A stretch of 64,000 nt of DNA from Lucinisca nassula (Eukaryota; Mollusca; Bivalvia; Lucinida; Lucinidae). The notes beneath the pieces were generated by a model. That model was given only the letters and a program-made list of their open reading frames with translations, did no database searches and was not told where the DNA came from. How positions within the stretch are numbered: the stretch's first letter is position 1; each line of letters begins with the position of its first letter. A program made the position numbers and the translations under genes. The stretch covers positions 134,785,027 to 134,849,026 of the forward strand of contig OY757013.1 in assembly GCA_963580285.1 (NCBI GenBank), in the 5' to 3' direction. This document shows positions 12,075-23,649 of the stretch, piece by piece.

Positions 12075-12243
12075 ACGATCCTGTGTTCAACCTTCACAAC
12101 AGCACTGTCAGAAACCACATGTTCAGGATCAAACTTTTGATGTGTGATGTAAGGTCGTGTCTAGAAAAGAAGAAATTGTATTTTGTTCTCAAAAAGCATC
12201 AAGTGAGAACGTATTGCAACATTTTCATTAAACTCTGGACAGT

Positions 12244-12412
12244 TAGAGTGAGTGAGTGTTTGAGTTTTACGTCCCACCAACAGCTAAGGTCATACGGAGA
12301 CGATGCCTCGGTTTAAAGACACATCCGAAAGTCTGGAGAAGTCCGAGATCGATCCTACGATCCCTGGTTTACAAGGCGAGTAGCATAAACACTACACCAC
12401 GGAGGCTTCTAA
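12244..12412 (-). mobile_element. Short tRNA-derived SINE (SINE-E)
   Basis: On the minus strand the head reads AGCCTCCGTGGTGTAGTGTT (A-box-like) and then GGATCGATCTCGG (B-box-like). The element ends in GACGTAAAACTCAAACACTC-ACTCACTC. The 8-bp duplication TGGACAGT flanks it at 12236-12243 and 12413-12420. Its length of about 170 bp is that of a minimal SINE. Confidence 0.65.
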
Positions 12413-12520
12413 TGGACAGTAAGAAGCTGGTCGGAAAGCGGATGGCGTTGACTCTTATTTTGGGTGCCACATGTGTGTGATCTATTTGTCTGTTGGAGCG
12501 ACATCCTACTGTCAACAGAA

Positions 12521-12637
12521 TACGCTAGTGGACGTCGACGTAGCGGAAGACCGACGTCAGTACGTCAAGATCGATTCATCCGACAGACGCCTATGCGAAG
12601 CAGATTTCCGCCGGCATCTGCTACACTGTACCTGTAG
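12521..12637 (+). pseudogene. Tc1-like transposase N-terminal fragment
   Basis: A 39-codon stretch ending at a stop reads ...RRRSGRPTSVRQDRFIRQT... followed by RSRFPPASAT. This resembles the GRPR..T..QDR.IR...RNRF..A motif between the two helix-turn-helix halves of Tc1-like DNA-transposon transposases. The upstream and catalytic DDE parts are absent. It lies 28 bp upstream of a SINE and is a dead relic. The assignment is by motif memory, with moderate confidence. Confidence 0.5.
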
Positions 12638-12665
12638 ATAAACAAAGGGTTTTGACTACCGACTA

Positions 12666-13005
12666 CCGGTCCCGATAGCTCAGTTGGTAGAGTGTCCGCT
12701 CCGGGGAACGGGAGGTCACGGGTTTGATCCCGGGCCGCGACATACCAAAGTCGTTAAAAATGGTACTAGCTGCTCCTCGCCTGGCACTCAAATTTACGGG
12801 GAAGAGCTAGAACTGGTCGACCCAGTGTCAGGATAATGTAACTGGGTGTTGTATCATGTAATGTGTCTGGGACTTGATACTTCAGTGAGGAAGCACTATA
12901 AAACTGAGCATTGAGCTCCCTGTCGCAACCAGACAGCGTCGTGATATGACTGAAAAATTGTTGAAAGCGACGTTAAACCCGAATTCATACACACACATAC
13001 ACTCA
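12666..13005 (+). mobile_element. tRNA-derived SINE (SINE-C), full length
   Basis: The head folds as tRNA-like: GATAGCTCAGTTGGTAGAG (A-box) and GGGTTTGATCCCGGG (B-box), so polymerase III transcription is expected. A body of about 250 bp follows, and the tail AGCGACGTTAAACCCGAATT is followed by (AC)n. TSD ACTACCGACTA is found at 12655-12665 and 13006-13016. The GACGTTAAACC tail motif is shared with SINE-A, suggesting that one LINE reverse transcriptase recognises both families. Confidence 0.85.
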
Positions 13006-13016
13006 ACTACCGACTA

Positions 13017-14329
13017 ATACGCACTGACACTGTTCGTCGCCCTTGTGCAATGCACTTTTGAGAGCTAGACGTCCCTGTCGTGACCAAAATTAAGACGTAT
13101 ACACAGTACGGAACACTTACGCTGGTGCATGAAATACGTACATGTATATTGGCGTCCAAGCGACTCGCGTGATATGCGTTTCAGTGACACATCGCACTTC
13201 AGCGTGAATCACGCCGATGGTCGTTTCGGGATGTTTCGACATATAGGTGTAAGGTATGCCGAGGCGACGCGTGCGTAATAGAGCATGACATATCGGATGG
13301 AATTTAAGCGAAATGGTATGTCGAGCTATTGCATGTAGCTAGCGACATTAAGAACATTCAAGATCATGGCTGAGACGTTAACTAAACAGCGAGACGATAC
13401 ATCAATCAAGTGCGACGGCCTCACGTGGTTCCATTTATTTGTTTACGCTCAGAATCCGGGATATCTAATCCAGCAGGATTACGCGCGGGCTTATAGTGCT
13501 GTTCTTACTCAAAAATGTCTTCAAGCCAATGGAATTCATGTACTGGACTGACCAGCCTTTCTCCTCCGATCTCTTTGTGAAAAATAGAATATCTTTTTTG
13601 GGGAGGTATCCACAACCGACCAGACAAAAATGTTAGTAATTGACGGTAGCATTGTTAAAACTTGAATTTTAATGTTTGGTTTTGAAAACGTAAATAGTTT
13701 CGTTCCAAAATTTGAACCATCGAATGGCATTTCATGATACCACCGGTGTATAGACATCGGCAAACATATCATACAATGGAATTTGCAGAACTACTTTTCT
13801 AAATTTTAAGAGCTTTTTAGAAAGGTTGTCTGTAAGTTTTCACAGCGTTTTGATTTTCTCATAGAATCTGTCATTCGAGTGCCTTTTGGCGCTTTGATTT
13901 TTTCTAGATCTATGCGATTTTCGAGTGCTGCAAGAACACCCGCAAATTTAATCAACAATGAGCACTACGGCAGCATTGTTATTCAACAGAACTTTTCGGT
14001 TTTTGAGACTTGTGCAGTGGGATGAGTCGGATTCTTTACCTCAATTCAATATATACTCGGTGTGCTCCAGAGGGGAGTTACATCCGTCCAAATAATATCA
14101 GCAATCCGTATGACCGAGTGATGACGTCGTGTCTGTATTACTGTTCTGTGCAGGTCAGGACAGACAAAGCGGCTTAGCCGATAATCAAAAGTCAAATACA
14201 GCTTATTATACACTTCATTTATTTATTTATTTTTTTTTCAAAGTAAATCTAGGTACTTAAATGGTGCACTGATTGTAGCTCTATACATATTTTTTATTTT
14301 TTTCTTTTCTAAAAATAGACAAAGGTACT
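13017..14329. other. Interval without recognisable gene
   Basis: No repeat family is recognised. A 61-codon open frame at 13366-13551 starts in a reasonable context (AAGATCATGG) but shows no domain, signal peptide or splice context that I can defend. CpG-containing words are somewhat more frequent at about 13030-13330. Confidence 0.35.
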
Positions 14330-14557
14330 TTAACCCATATATGCCTAGTGGCCCTTTTTTGGGACGTTGGCAAACAATGTAGACCCAGATCAGACGCCGC
14401 ATAACGCGGCGTCTGATCTGGGTCTACACTGTTTGCTCAAAGAACATACATTTTTGTACAACTTACATTAAACAAAACAAATCTGACACCCCTATAATTG
14501 AAAATGGACAACTCCAAATTTATATGATGGAAGATTCCATTGTCATATATGGGTTAA
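14330..14557. mobile_element. MITE-2, intact copy
   Basis: Terminal inverted repeats TTAACCCATATATGCC and its mirror (ATATATGGGTTAA) bound the element. The core at 14370-14436 is a hairpin with 31-bp arms (one mismatch) and a 5-nt loop (ATAAC). The arms contain GTAGACCCAGATCAGACGCC. It is non-coding. Partial copies are at 10110-10337, 42113-42189 and 54432-54502. Confidence 0.8.
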
Positions 14558-15336
14558 TGGCGTATTGATACAAATATAATTAATCATAACCCATTTTGTA
14601 CTGAATGTAATATTATCACTTATCTGACGAAGATTTCATTGCGAAATCCCGGTTCAAAATTAAGGGGCGTCAGTTAGAAATATAAGAATTAATTAAGGAA
14701 AAAAATGGGCTAACTTTCGACAACAGTGAAGCCGCAGTGAATGCCGTGGTTAGACGCCGCCTCCAAGATTCGCCAATGACCCATTATGCGGTCGCCCGTA
14801 TAAAATGGGAACTTTCCTTATGCATATTCAATTAACTTTTTCCGTTTTGTTTGTAATTTAAGAAAGATCATTTTTGTTTTTTGATTACAAATGAAACAAA
14901 ACATGTAATCAAAATGCGGAAATAATGCCATCAGGAATTAGTTTTGAGACAGCGAGCATGAAAAGTCAACAAACAACGGACTATATTTCAAAAGTAGTGG
15001 AAGCCAGAAGTTCGGACGTTAAAATTGTAAACATGCAGAACCACGAAGAGTGACAGAATGAATCTGTCATTAAAAAGTGACATTTGCTCACAAAAAAGCA
15101 ATATCCACATGACTGGTAATTGCAAGCATTTGAAATTTATTAGACACGCCAAAGGCTCGTTTCATAAATTTCACACGAAATGGCCGCTCGTGCGAGAATC
15201 TCAAGAGTTCATATTTTACGAAGCTTTTAACATGTTTAAGCTCATCCACGTGGATTTCTGTTCGTGTATTTGCTACAGGGCAAGAAAAATTTTACAAATT
15301 TTAGTAGAGAGGACCCTCGTCGTAACGGCAGTATTT
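14558..15336. other. Interval without recognisable gene
   Basis: AT-rich. A weak mirrored pair near 14865-14910 (ATTTTTGTTTTTTGATTACA and TGAAACAAAACATGTAATCA) is the only structure noted. Confidence 0.35.
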
Positions 15337-15568
15337 TGGCTTTGGTTTGATTTGAGGTTCAACGTCCCCGTCAACAATGTAAAGGTCATTTTAGAGACGT
15401 TGCGTCCAATTTTGTTGGACATTTACCCGACAATGAGAAGAAATGACACCTCAAGCCCTGTCGCCCAATGAAACCAATATGGTTTATAAGCATTGGCAGT
15501 CCGACTCGCACCGCTTTGCCTGGACAGACTTAGATCCTCTGAGCAGTTTACCAGTACTCGTGTGCGTG
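15337..15568 (-). mobile_element. SINE-A, part 1 of an interrupted copy
   Basis: Tail-side part of a minus-orientation SINE-A (plus strand TTTGGTTTGATTTGAGGTTC ... CCAGTACTCGTGTGCG). It is split by pearl-like element B and resumes at 18027. The TSD TAACGGCAGTATTT (15323-15336) pairs with TAACGACAGTGTTT (18091-18104) beyond the second part, so the SINE inserted first. Confidence 0.85.
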
Positions 15569-18026
15569 TTTTTAGCTCACCTGGGCCGAAGGCTCCAGGG
15601 GAGCTTATAGTATAGTGGGTCTTCCGTCGTCCGTCGTCCGTCCGTCCGTCGTCCGTCCACACTTTTGAGCAGCTATATCTCTGTATCCTGCAGGCTGATC
15701 TCAATCATTTCTCATCTGTAGCATGCCTCTGGTGGGGCATTGATGACATAAACTTTTTTTTTGAAATCGCTCTAAAACTTTGGTCCCTATGGCAACCACA
15801 AGGTCCCATAGACTTACTATGGGAAAATGCTTGTCATCACCGTAGCGCCTTCAGTTTTGACCGGATCTTTCTGAAACTTATATGTAAGGTGACTGGTGAT
15901 AAATCTTGGATGAGTTCGAAAACCGGGAAAGTCGGCCCATTTATCATAGAGTTACGTCCCTTTGATTGCTGAAAATGCCCATTTTCAACCTTGTCATCAC
16001 CGTAGTCCCTTCAGTTTTGATAGGATCTTTCTGAAACTTATATGTAAGGTGGCTGGGAATAAAACCTCGGATGAGTTCGAAAACCGGCCAAGTCCGCCGA
16101 TTTATCATAGAGTTACGTCGCTTTGATTGCTGAAAATGCCGATTTTTGACCTTGTCATCACCGTAGCCCCTTCAGTTTTGATCGGATCTTTCTGAAACTT
16201 ATATGTAAGGTGGCTGGGAATAAAACCTCGGATGAGTTCGAAAACCGGCCAAGTCCGCCGATTTATCATACATTTACGTCCCTTTGATTGCTGAAAATGC
16301 CGATTTTTGACCTTGTGATCACCGTAGCCCCTTCAGTTTTGATCGGATCTTTCTGAAACTTATATGTAAGGTGGCTGGGGATAAAATTTCGGATGAGTTC
16401 GAAAACCGACCAAGTCGGCCCATTTATTGTAGAGTAACATCCCTTTGATTGCTGAAAATGCTGATTTTTGACCTTGTCATCACTGTAGCCCTTTCAGGTT
16501 TGATCAAATCTTTCTGAAACTTAAATGTAAAGTGGCTGGGGATAAAGTCTCGGATGAGTTCGAAAACCAGCCAAGTTGGTCCATTTATCACAGAGTAACG
16601 TCCCTTTGATTGCTGAAAAAGCCGATATTTGACCTTGTCATCACCGTAGCCCTTTCAGTTTTGATCGGATCTTTCTGAAACTTATATGCAAGGTGGCTGG
16701 GGATAAAACCTCGGATGAGTTCGCATACCGGCAAAGATGGCCTATTTATCATAGAGTTAGGTCCCTTTGATTGCTGAAAATGTTGATTTTTGACCTTGTC
16801 ATCACTGTAGCCCCTTCAGTTTTGATCGGATCTTTCTGAAACTTATATGTAAGGTGGCTGGGGATAAAACCTTGGACGAGTTTGAAAACCGGCCAAGTTG
16901 CCCCATTTACTATATAGTTATGTCCCTTTGATGGCTGAAAATGTCGATTTTTTACCTTGTCATCACCGTAGCCCCTTCAGTTTGGATCGAATCTTTCTAT
17001 AACCTATATGTAAGGTGACTGGAGATAAAACCTAGGATGAGTTCGAATACCGGCCAAGTTGGCCCATTTATCATAGATTTACGTCCCTTTGATTGCTGAA
17101 AATGCTTTTTGACCATGTCATCACCATAGCCCCTTCAGTTTTGATTGGATCTTTCTGAAACTTATATGTAAGGTGGCTGGGGATAAAATCTTGGATGAGT
17201 TCGAAAACAGGCCAAGTCAGCCCATTTATCGTAGAGTTATGTCCCTTTGATGGCTGAAAATGTTGATTTTTGACCTTGTCATTACCGTAGCCCCTTCAGT
17301 TTTGATCAGATTTTTCTGAAACTTATATGTAAGGTGGCTGGCGATGAAACCTCGGATGAGTTCGAAAACTGGCCAAGTCGGCTCATTTATTTTAGAGTAA
17401 CATCCCTTTGATTGCTAAAAATGCCAAATTTTGACCTTGTCATCACCGTAGCCCCTTCAGTTTTGATCGGGTCTTTCTGAAACTTATATGTGAGGTGGCT
17501 GGGAATAAAATCTTGGATGAGTTTGAATACTGGCCAAGTCTGATCGGATCTTTCTGAAACTTACATGTAAGGTGGCTGGGAATAAAACCTCAGGTGAGTT
17601 CGAATACCGGCCAAGTCGGCACATTTATCATAGAGTGACATGCCTTTGATTGCTGAAAATGCCTATTCTCGACATTGTCATCACTGCTGCCCCTTTAGTT
17701 TTGAACGGATCTTCATGAAACTTACAAACAAGGAAGTCAGGCAGAAAGCTTGGAGGAGTTTGAAAACTCTTGTTTTTGAACTTGTCATCACCATAGCCAC
17801 TTCAGCTTAGATCGGATCTTCTTAGTAAGTCAGGAATAAAAGCTTGAATGAGTTTGAAAACCTGTGAGGTCAGCCTGTTTATCATAGAGTTACATTCTAC
17901 TTGATTTTCAGATCATCACCATGTCCTCCCATAAAGCCTTCAGTAAAGGTTGGCACTTCCTTAAACTTTGAATCTGTTAGCTCAGGTGAGCGATACAGGA
18001 CCAAGCTAGCTTGGTCCTCTTGTTTT
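15569..18026 (+). mobile_element. Pearl-like element B, about 12 core units
   Basis: The longest element of its family here. It has the left hairpin (CTCACCTGGGCC-GAA-GGCTCCAGGGGAG), then a CCGTCGTCCGTCCGTCC microsatellite (about 15626-15658), then a left flank. Core units of about 161 bp begin near 15830, 15990, 16152, 16313, 16474, 16635, 16796, 16957, 17116, 17277 and 17437, with a partly deleted unit at about 17540. The right flank ends in AGCTCAGGTGAGCGATACAGG and the hairpin GGACCAAGCTAGCTTGGTCC, then TCTTGTTTT. It sits inside a SINE-A. No protein is encoded. Mobilisation by a rolling-circle (Helentron-type) element is an inference from the architecture. Confidence 0.8.
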
Positions 18027-18090
18027 AATCTCTGCCTGAAAGCATCATGCAGCCCATCTATTTCTTCAAGCCCCGATGGGCGGGGATGGA
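18027..18090 (-). mobile_element. SINE-A, part 2 (head) of the interrupted copy
   Basis: Resumes at CTCTGCCTGAAAGCATCATG and ends with the head complement CCCCGATGGGCGGGG. About ten to fourteen bases of SINE consensus are missing at the junction with element B. It is followed by the second TSD copy. Confidence 0.85.
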
Positions 18091-18164
18091 TAACGACAGT
18101 GTTTGTCACGTGACAATTTTTACGTTACAAAAAATGCCAAATAAGCAACGACAGCTCCAGATAA

Positions 18165-18335
18165 GGCGCTTTTTTCATCCGAAAAATTCTTATATTTTTC
18201 TTTATTTCTGTAGGAAAACATGTTGCGAGTATTCATTAGAAGCTCCTCAACGAGCGCTTCTAATGAGTATCCACAACGTATGTTTTCATGCAGAAATAAG
18301 AAAAAAATATTGTGTGGATGCCACATTTCATCTGG
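18165..18335. repeat. Diverged MITE-1-like palindrome
   Basis: The centre ATTAGAAGCTCCTC-AAC-GAGCGCTTCTAAT and flanking CTTTATTTCTGTAGG / CATGCAGAAATAAG mirror the MITE-1 layout with many substitutions. The outer terminal repeats are not recognisable. Confidence 0.55.
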
Positions 18336-19430
18336 AGCTTTGAGTACTAGTATGATATGGGTCCCAATTCAGAAACAAATGTTGTGGACTGTTAGAATCG
18401 CCTCGGCGAAGCGCATGGCCAACTTTATCTGAAATTTTACCTCTTCACTTTCAACATTGACAGTCACACTAAAACTCAATATTGGTTATCTCCCTTTGAC
18501 CGAGGCATATGGAAGATACCTGTTGTGTTATGTCAACTGTGTTATAATCCGGCTGTGTGTGAAAACATTTTCGGCTTTATGACCCCGGGGGATATTGAAC
18601 GAGAATCGCTCATATCAATAGATGTCTGGTTAATGTTGGTGTCGTTACTAAAGTCTTAACGAGCGAGAAAATTACTCTTTTTGTAAAGCCGTTTATAGTG
18701 AGCCATTATTTTTTGGTGCTTAATTGAAGTTTTGGTTCTCACAAATCCATTTTTTTATTCTTGAATGAAATATTCCATTTTACATATATTGAAAAAAAAA
18801 AAACTTTTATAGTATATGGGCGTCAGGTGAATTATTTTAAATGACATTGTTTAGAACTGCAACATGTTCAAAAGTCCATGTGATGAAACCCCTTTAAAAC
18901 TGATTTTACATGGAGAAGACCGGGGATAACGGGGATTTACATTTTCTATTTTCTGCTCCAAGACCTAGGTTGTGAATATTCCACCCATTGAAGCCCAATT
19001 AGGGATATGGTGGGTTTCATACTGATTTTGTTATACATTAATTTGTATAGAAAAGCAACATGTTAACAAGTTGGTGTTATGAACACCCCACTTTATATTG
19101 AAAAAAGTGGGATTTACATGGTATTAAAATTTCTAATATCTGCAACAAAACATGGAAGATAACCGTTTTTGAGATATGAATCGCCATTCTGGAGATATGG
19201 AAAAAAAATGTCACGCAAATATGCTATCTTAATGGGTTAACAATAAAGGCCCTAATCTGAGCTTGACGTCTGATCTGAGTTTCCAGCCTGAGTGTCCATG
19301 TTTGGGCTTTCCTGTCCAAAACGCACTTAAATTTGCTTGGCTACCATCATATTGTTAACAAGTTCATGAATGAGCACCCTCGCTAAATCCAACTTTACAT
19401 ACAGAAAACTTTTTTTTTTTTTGGACATAC
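18336..19430. other. Long interval without recognisable gene
   Basis: AT-rich sequence. Two related sentences, TGAAACCCCTTTAAAACTG... (about 18881) and ACACCCCACTTTATATTG... (about 19084), suggest a degenerate internal repeat. Nothing coding. Confidence 0.35.
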
Positions 19431-19439
19431 ATATTTTTT

Positions 19440-19590
19440 TTTCTTTTACATTTGTCCCAAAAATATGTTGTGGGTACTCGTTAGAGCCGTTATGAGGCGG
19501 TTCTAACCAGAACCCACAAGTGGGTACTCGTTAGAACCTACCAAACACCCACAACTTATGTGTAAAGAAGCATAAATGAAGATAGCGCAA
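19440..19590. repeat. MITE-1 core fragment, rearranged
   Basis: Contains TGTGGGTACTCGTTAGAGCC, an altered palindrome centre and a second GTGGGTACTCGTTAGAACC about 50 bp on. It reads as a partial internal duplication of the MITE-1 core. Confidence 0.55.
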
Positions 19591-19943
19591 TATTTCATTT
19601 GCATATTTTAAGGAAATGAAACAAGAGGACCAAGATGGTCCTGTATCGCTCACCTCAGCTAACAGATTCAAAGTTTCAGGAAGTGCCAACCTTTCCTGAA
19701 GGATTTATTGGAACATAAGGTGATGACATGGTAAGCATTTTCTGCAATCAAGTAGAATGTAACTCTACGGTAAATCAGCTGACCTCACCGAGGTTCAAAC
19801 TCATTCAAGCTTTTATTATATTCCTGACTTGCTAATATGTAACTTTCAAGTGACAAGGTAAAAGATTGGCATTTTCAGCAATCAAAGGGACGTAACTCAA
19901 AGACAAATGGGCAGTCTTGGCTGGTATTCGAACTCATCCTAGA

Positions 19944-20062
19944 GCTGAAATAAGAAAAATTGGGTTTACAGTAAACCGAAGTTTTACTATATAAAAGTGG
20001 GTTTCAATGGGGTCAGAATTATATAGGTGTTTATGTGATGTAATGTAATTCATGAATCATTA
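19944..20062. mobile_element. MITE-1 right-half fragment inside pearl-like C
   Basis: GCTGAAATAAGAAAAAT, AACCGAAGTTTTACTATATA, AAAAGTGGGTTTCAATGGGG and ATTATATAGGTGTTTATGTG match the right half of MITE-1. The left half is absent. Confidence 0.65.
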
Positions 20063-20224
20063 GCTTTTGATTGATAAATTCTGTAGACACTACAAATGAC
20101 CTGTGTCATACAAAATCCTGCACACCTTCCTTGATTGTGTCTTAAATTGTTCAAGAGTAAACAAAGAGATGTGCATCTGTCTATGACCCAAACATTACTG
20201 CAGTCACCAGGTGGTTTTGTTTGT

Positions 20225-20413
20225 ATAAGTCCTCCATTTTGATTGAAATGTATTCAAAAGTATTCTAAAAGTATTTGAATACATTTGCAAAATATTTGTA
20301 TTCTCATTCGAATACATTCATAAAAAAGTATTTTTATTTGTATTCTGTATTCGTGAAATGCAAAGTATTTGTATTTGTATTCGAATACTTTTGAAAGTAT
20401 TCGACCCCAGGCC
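20225..20413. mobile_element. hAT-like terminal fragment
   Basis: Iterated AAGTATTTGAATAC-type words end in TATTCGAATACTTTTGAAAG-TATTCGACCCCAGGCCTG. A terminus of CAGGCCTGGGGTCGAATAC with repeated GTATTCGAATAC motifs is characteristic of certain hAT-superfamily elements. Only one end is evident and no transposase is present. Confidence 0.45.
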
Positions 20414-22089
20414 TGCTAGGTTCTATCACCAGCCACCTTACATATAAGTTTCAGAAAGATCCGACCAACACTGAAGGGGCGACGGTGATGACAAGGTCAT
20501 AAATTGGCATTTTCAGCAATCAAAGGGACGTGACTCTATGACAAATGGGCCGACTTGGCCGGTTTTCGAACTCATCTGAGGTTTTATCCCCAGCCACCTT
20601 TCATGTAAGTTTCAGAAAGATCGGATCAAAACCGAAGGTGCTACCGTAATGACATGGTCAAAAATTGGCATTTTCAGCAATCAAAGGGACGTAACTCTAT
20701 GATAAATGGGCCGACTTTCGAACTCATCCGAGTTTTTATCCCTAGCCACCTTACATATTAGTTTCAGAAAGATTCGATAAAAACAGAAGGGGCTACCGTG
20801 ATAAAAAGGTCAAAAATCGGCATTTTCAGCAACCAAAGGGATGTAACTCTATGATAAATGGGCCAACTTGGCCGGTTTTCAAACTCATCCGAGGTTTTAT
20901 CCCCAACCACTTTACATAAAAGTTTCAGAAAGATCCGATCAAACCTGAAGGGGCTACGCTGATGACAAGGTCGAAAATCGGCATTTGCAGCAATCAAAGG
21001 GAAGTAACACTATGTTAAATGGGCGGACTTGGCCGGTTTTCGATCTAATCCGGGGTTTTATCCCCAGCCACCTTACATATAAGTTTCAGAAAGATACGAT
21101 CAAAACTGAAGGGGCTACCGTGATGACAAGGTCAAAAATCGGCATTTTCAGCAACCAAAGGGACGTAACTCTATGATTAATGGGCCGACTTGGCCAGTAT
21201 TCGAACTCATCCGAGCTTTTATCCCGAGCCACCTTACGTATAAGTTTCAGATAGATCCGATCAAAACTGAAGAGTTACGGTGACGACAAGTTCAAAAATT
21301 GGCATTTTCAGCAATCAAAGGGACGTAACTCCATGAAAAATGGACCGACTTGGCCGATTTTCGAACTCATCCAAGGCTTTATCCCCAGCCACGTTACATA
21401 TACGTTTGAGAAAGATCTGATCAAAACTGAAGGGGCTACCGTGATGACAAAGTCAAAAATCAGCATTTACAGCAATCAAAGGGACGTAACTCTATGATAA
21501 ATGGGCGGACTTGGCCGGTTTTCGAAGTCATCCGAGGTTTTATCCCCAGCCACCTTACATATAAGTTTCAGAAAGATCCTATCAAAACTGAAGGGGCTAC
21601 GGTGATGACAAGTTCGAAAATGGGCATTTTCAGCAATCAAAGGGACGTAACTCTATGATAAATGGGCCGACTTGGCCGGTTTTCGAACTCACCGAGTTTT
21701 TATCAACAGTCATCTTACATATAAGTTTCAGAAAGATCTGATCAAAACTGAAGGCGCTACGGTGATGACAAGTATTTTTCCATAGTAAGTCTATGGGAGA
21801 TTGTGGTTGCCATATGAACCACAGTTTTAGAAAGATTTCGAAAAAAGGTTTATGTCTTCAATGCCCCACCAGAGGCATGCTACAGATGAGAAATGATTGA
21901 GATCAGCCTGCAGAATACAGAGATATAGCTGCTCAAAATTGTGGGCGGACGACGGACGGACGACGGAGGACCCACTATACCAGAAGCTCCCCTGGAGCCT
22001 TTGGCCCAGGTGAGCTAAAAAAGAAAGAATGTTATTTGTGAACAAGGCAAAACTGGAGTTGTTGTACAATTTTTACATTTATTATAAGA

Positions 22090-22500
22090 AATAGAGATAG
22101 AGCCTTTATATTTGGCCTGTAGGTTCCTTGTTACAAGGGCTTTATATCCATACCCAAAAAAACTGCGACCTTGACCTGTGACCTACTTTAAAGAGAAAAA
22201 TACCATCGGCCATAACTTTTGAAATGTTTGAGATACAGCCTTCATATTTTGCATGTAGAATCCTTGTGAGAAAGTTTTCACGCCAATTAAAAAATTGACC
22301 TGTGACCATTACCTTGACGTGTCACCCACTTAAAGAAAAGGGTCAAAATTTTGGAACCGTTAAAGATACAGCCTTCATATTTGGTATGTAGGCTCTTTGT
22401 GCCAAGGGCTTTTCACTCGTACAGAAATGACCTCTGACCTTGACCTGTGACCAACTTTGAAGAAATAGTTGACCTTGCCGGGGACATGTACATGTTTCAC
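22090..22500 (+). repeat. Diverged pearl-type tandem core
   Basis: About three loosely related units of roughly 130-150 bp share the phrases GAGATACAGCCTTCATATTT, ATGTAGGCTCTTTGTG and CCTTGACCTGTGACC. The layout is like the other pearl-like cores, but the consensus is different and neither hairpin end is present. Confidence 0.5.
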
Positions 22501-22514
22501 AAACACATCTTGTT

Positions 22515-22690
22515 CTTATGATTTTTTTCCTCCAAAAATAGGCTGAGGGTTCTAACGACTGCCCACAACCTATGTCTTGGAGATGAAAATAAAGAAAATA
22601 ATGTATACCCCCGTAAACCCCACTTTTCTCTTTTTAAAGTCGGTTTTACATGGGGTATTTATTACACGGACTTTTTTATCGTGATGATGA
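22515..22690. repeat. MITE-1 subfamily fragment
   Basis: GGTTCTAACGACTGCCCACA, ACCTATGTCTTGGAG and the right-arm blocks GTATACCCCCGTAAACCCCA and TCTTTTTAAAGTCGG match a MITE-1 subfamily. The left side is truncated. Confidence 0.55.
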
Positions 22691-23450
22691 TAAATCGGTG
22701 ATTCTTTTAAGGAGTGTATTCTCGGATGAGAGCTTTAGTCTTAATAATTTTAACAAATTTTATCTAAATTATTTTTGATTCACTGTTCAAACGTTTATGA
22801 TATTACTTTATAATTACAAATATCGTTAAGTTGCCACTTACTGGTCTAATGACTAGTATGACTACTGTTATTGGTTGAAAGATTAGTGGCGCGCGTCACG
22901 ATACTTGGTGATAATTCGATTATCGCCAAGTAGTCGGAAGTGTGCTTACTCAATGTAGTGATCGATTAACAATCCATCATGAGCGATTATATTGACGAGT
23001 GTCATTTACCTGAGAGATAGAAACGAATTTATACGTCCATTATTTTTATCTGTAAGTTCACAGGCTAGACTTGCCCAAGTCCCTACATTTACATTTTTTA
23101 TTTTTAAATGAAAGTCTCTTTAAACAAAAAATATGTAAAAGTCTCTTTAGTCTTCATCCCTGTTAATTTCACAATTTTTATAAAAGATTGTATTGCTATT
23201 TCATTTGCAATGTGTTTATTTATTTATGTTTTTATTATTTATTGTTATTATTTTTTTTTTTTGAAAACAATTATTTCTACAATGGACACCTTATTAACAG
23301 ACTTGAGCAAGTCTATTCACAAGCATGTTTTGAGCAGAAAGAAAGAGTGCATATGATAATTGTCGTCATGTGAGAGAGAAAGAAAGACAGATTTATCGTC
23401 ACTTCAGAAAGAAAGATTGACTCGTTTTGCCCAGCAATAACCCAAACATT
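22691..23450. other. Interval without recognisable gene
   Basis: Strongly AT-rich, with no recognised family. The open frames at 23108-23373 are low-complexity (Phe/Tyr/Leu from TTA/TTT runs) and are not considered genes. Confidence 0.4.
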
Positions 23451-23454
23451 TTCT

Positions 23455-23545
23455 TCTGTCCAAGACATAGGTTGTGGGTACTCTATACAACGGTTCTAGC
23501 AATAACCCACAACCTATACATGGAAATATGAAAGAAGGCACTATG
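23455..23545. repeat. MITE-1 core fragment
   Basis: ACATAGGTTGTGGGTACTC and its mirror AACCCACAACCTAT surround a decayed centre. Confidence 0.5.
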
Positions 23546-23602
23546 TCAAACGGATATATTATCGTTACTTGGACCCAGTATACATGTATATTGGATCCAA
23601 GT

Positions 23603-23648
<46 letters not shown>
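23603..23648. repeat. (TAA)n microsatellite
   Basis: About 15 uninterrupted TAA/ATA units. The equivalent position in the duplicated block at about 28110 is short and interrupted. Confidence 0.95.

Positions 23649-23649
<1 letters not shown>

Larger units (their letters stand above)
19619..22022 (-). mobile_element. Pearl-like element C, inverted, interrupted
   Basis: Reverse-orientation member of the element A/B family. The plus strand begins AACAAGAGGACCAAGATGGTCC and CGCTCACC. It runs through about a dozen units of roughly 161 bp (marker CAAAACTGAAGGGGCTACCG) and ends with the hairpin complement CTCCCCTGGAGCCTTTGGCCCAGGTGAG. An insertion of about 470 bp at 19944-20413 (MITE-1 half and a hAT-like end) separates the right flank from most of the core. 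B and C lie 1.6 kb apart in opposite orientation. Confidence 0.8.

Noticed and set aside
13366..13551. 61-codon open frame with ATGG start
   Set aside because: No domain, homology memory, splice context or neighbouring exon. The length is expected by chance.
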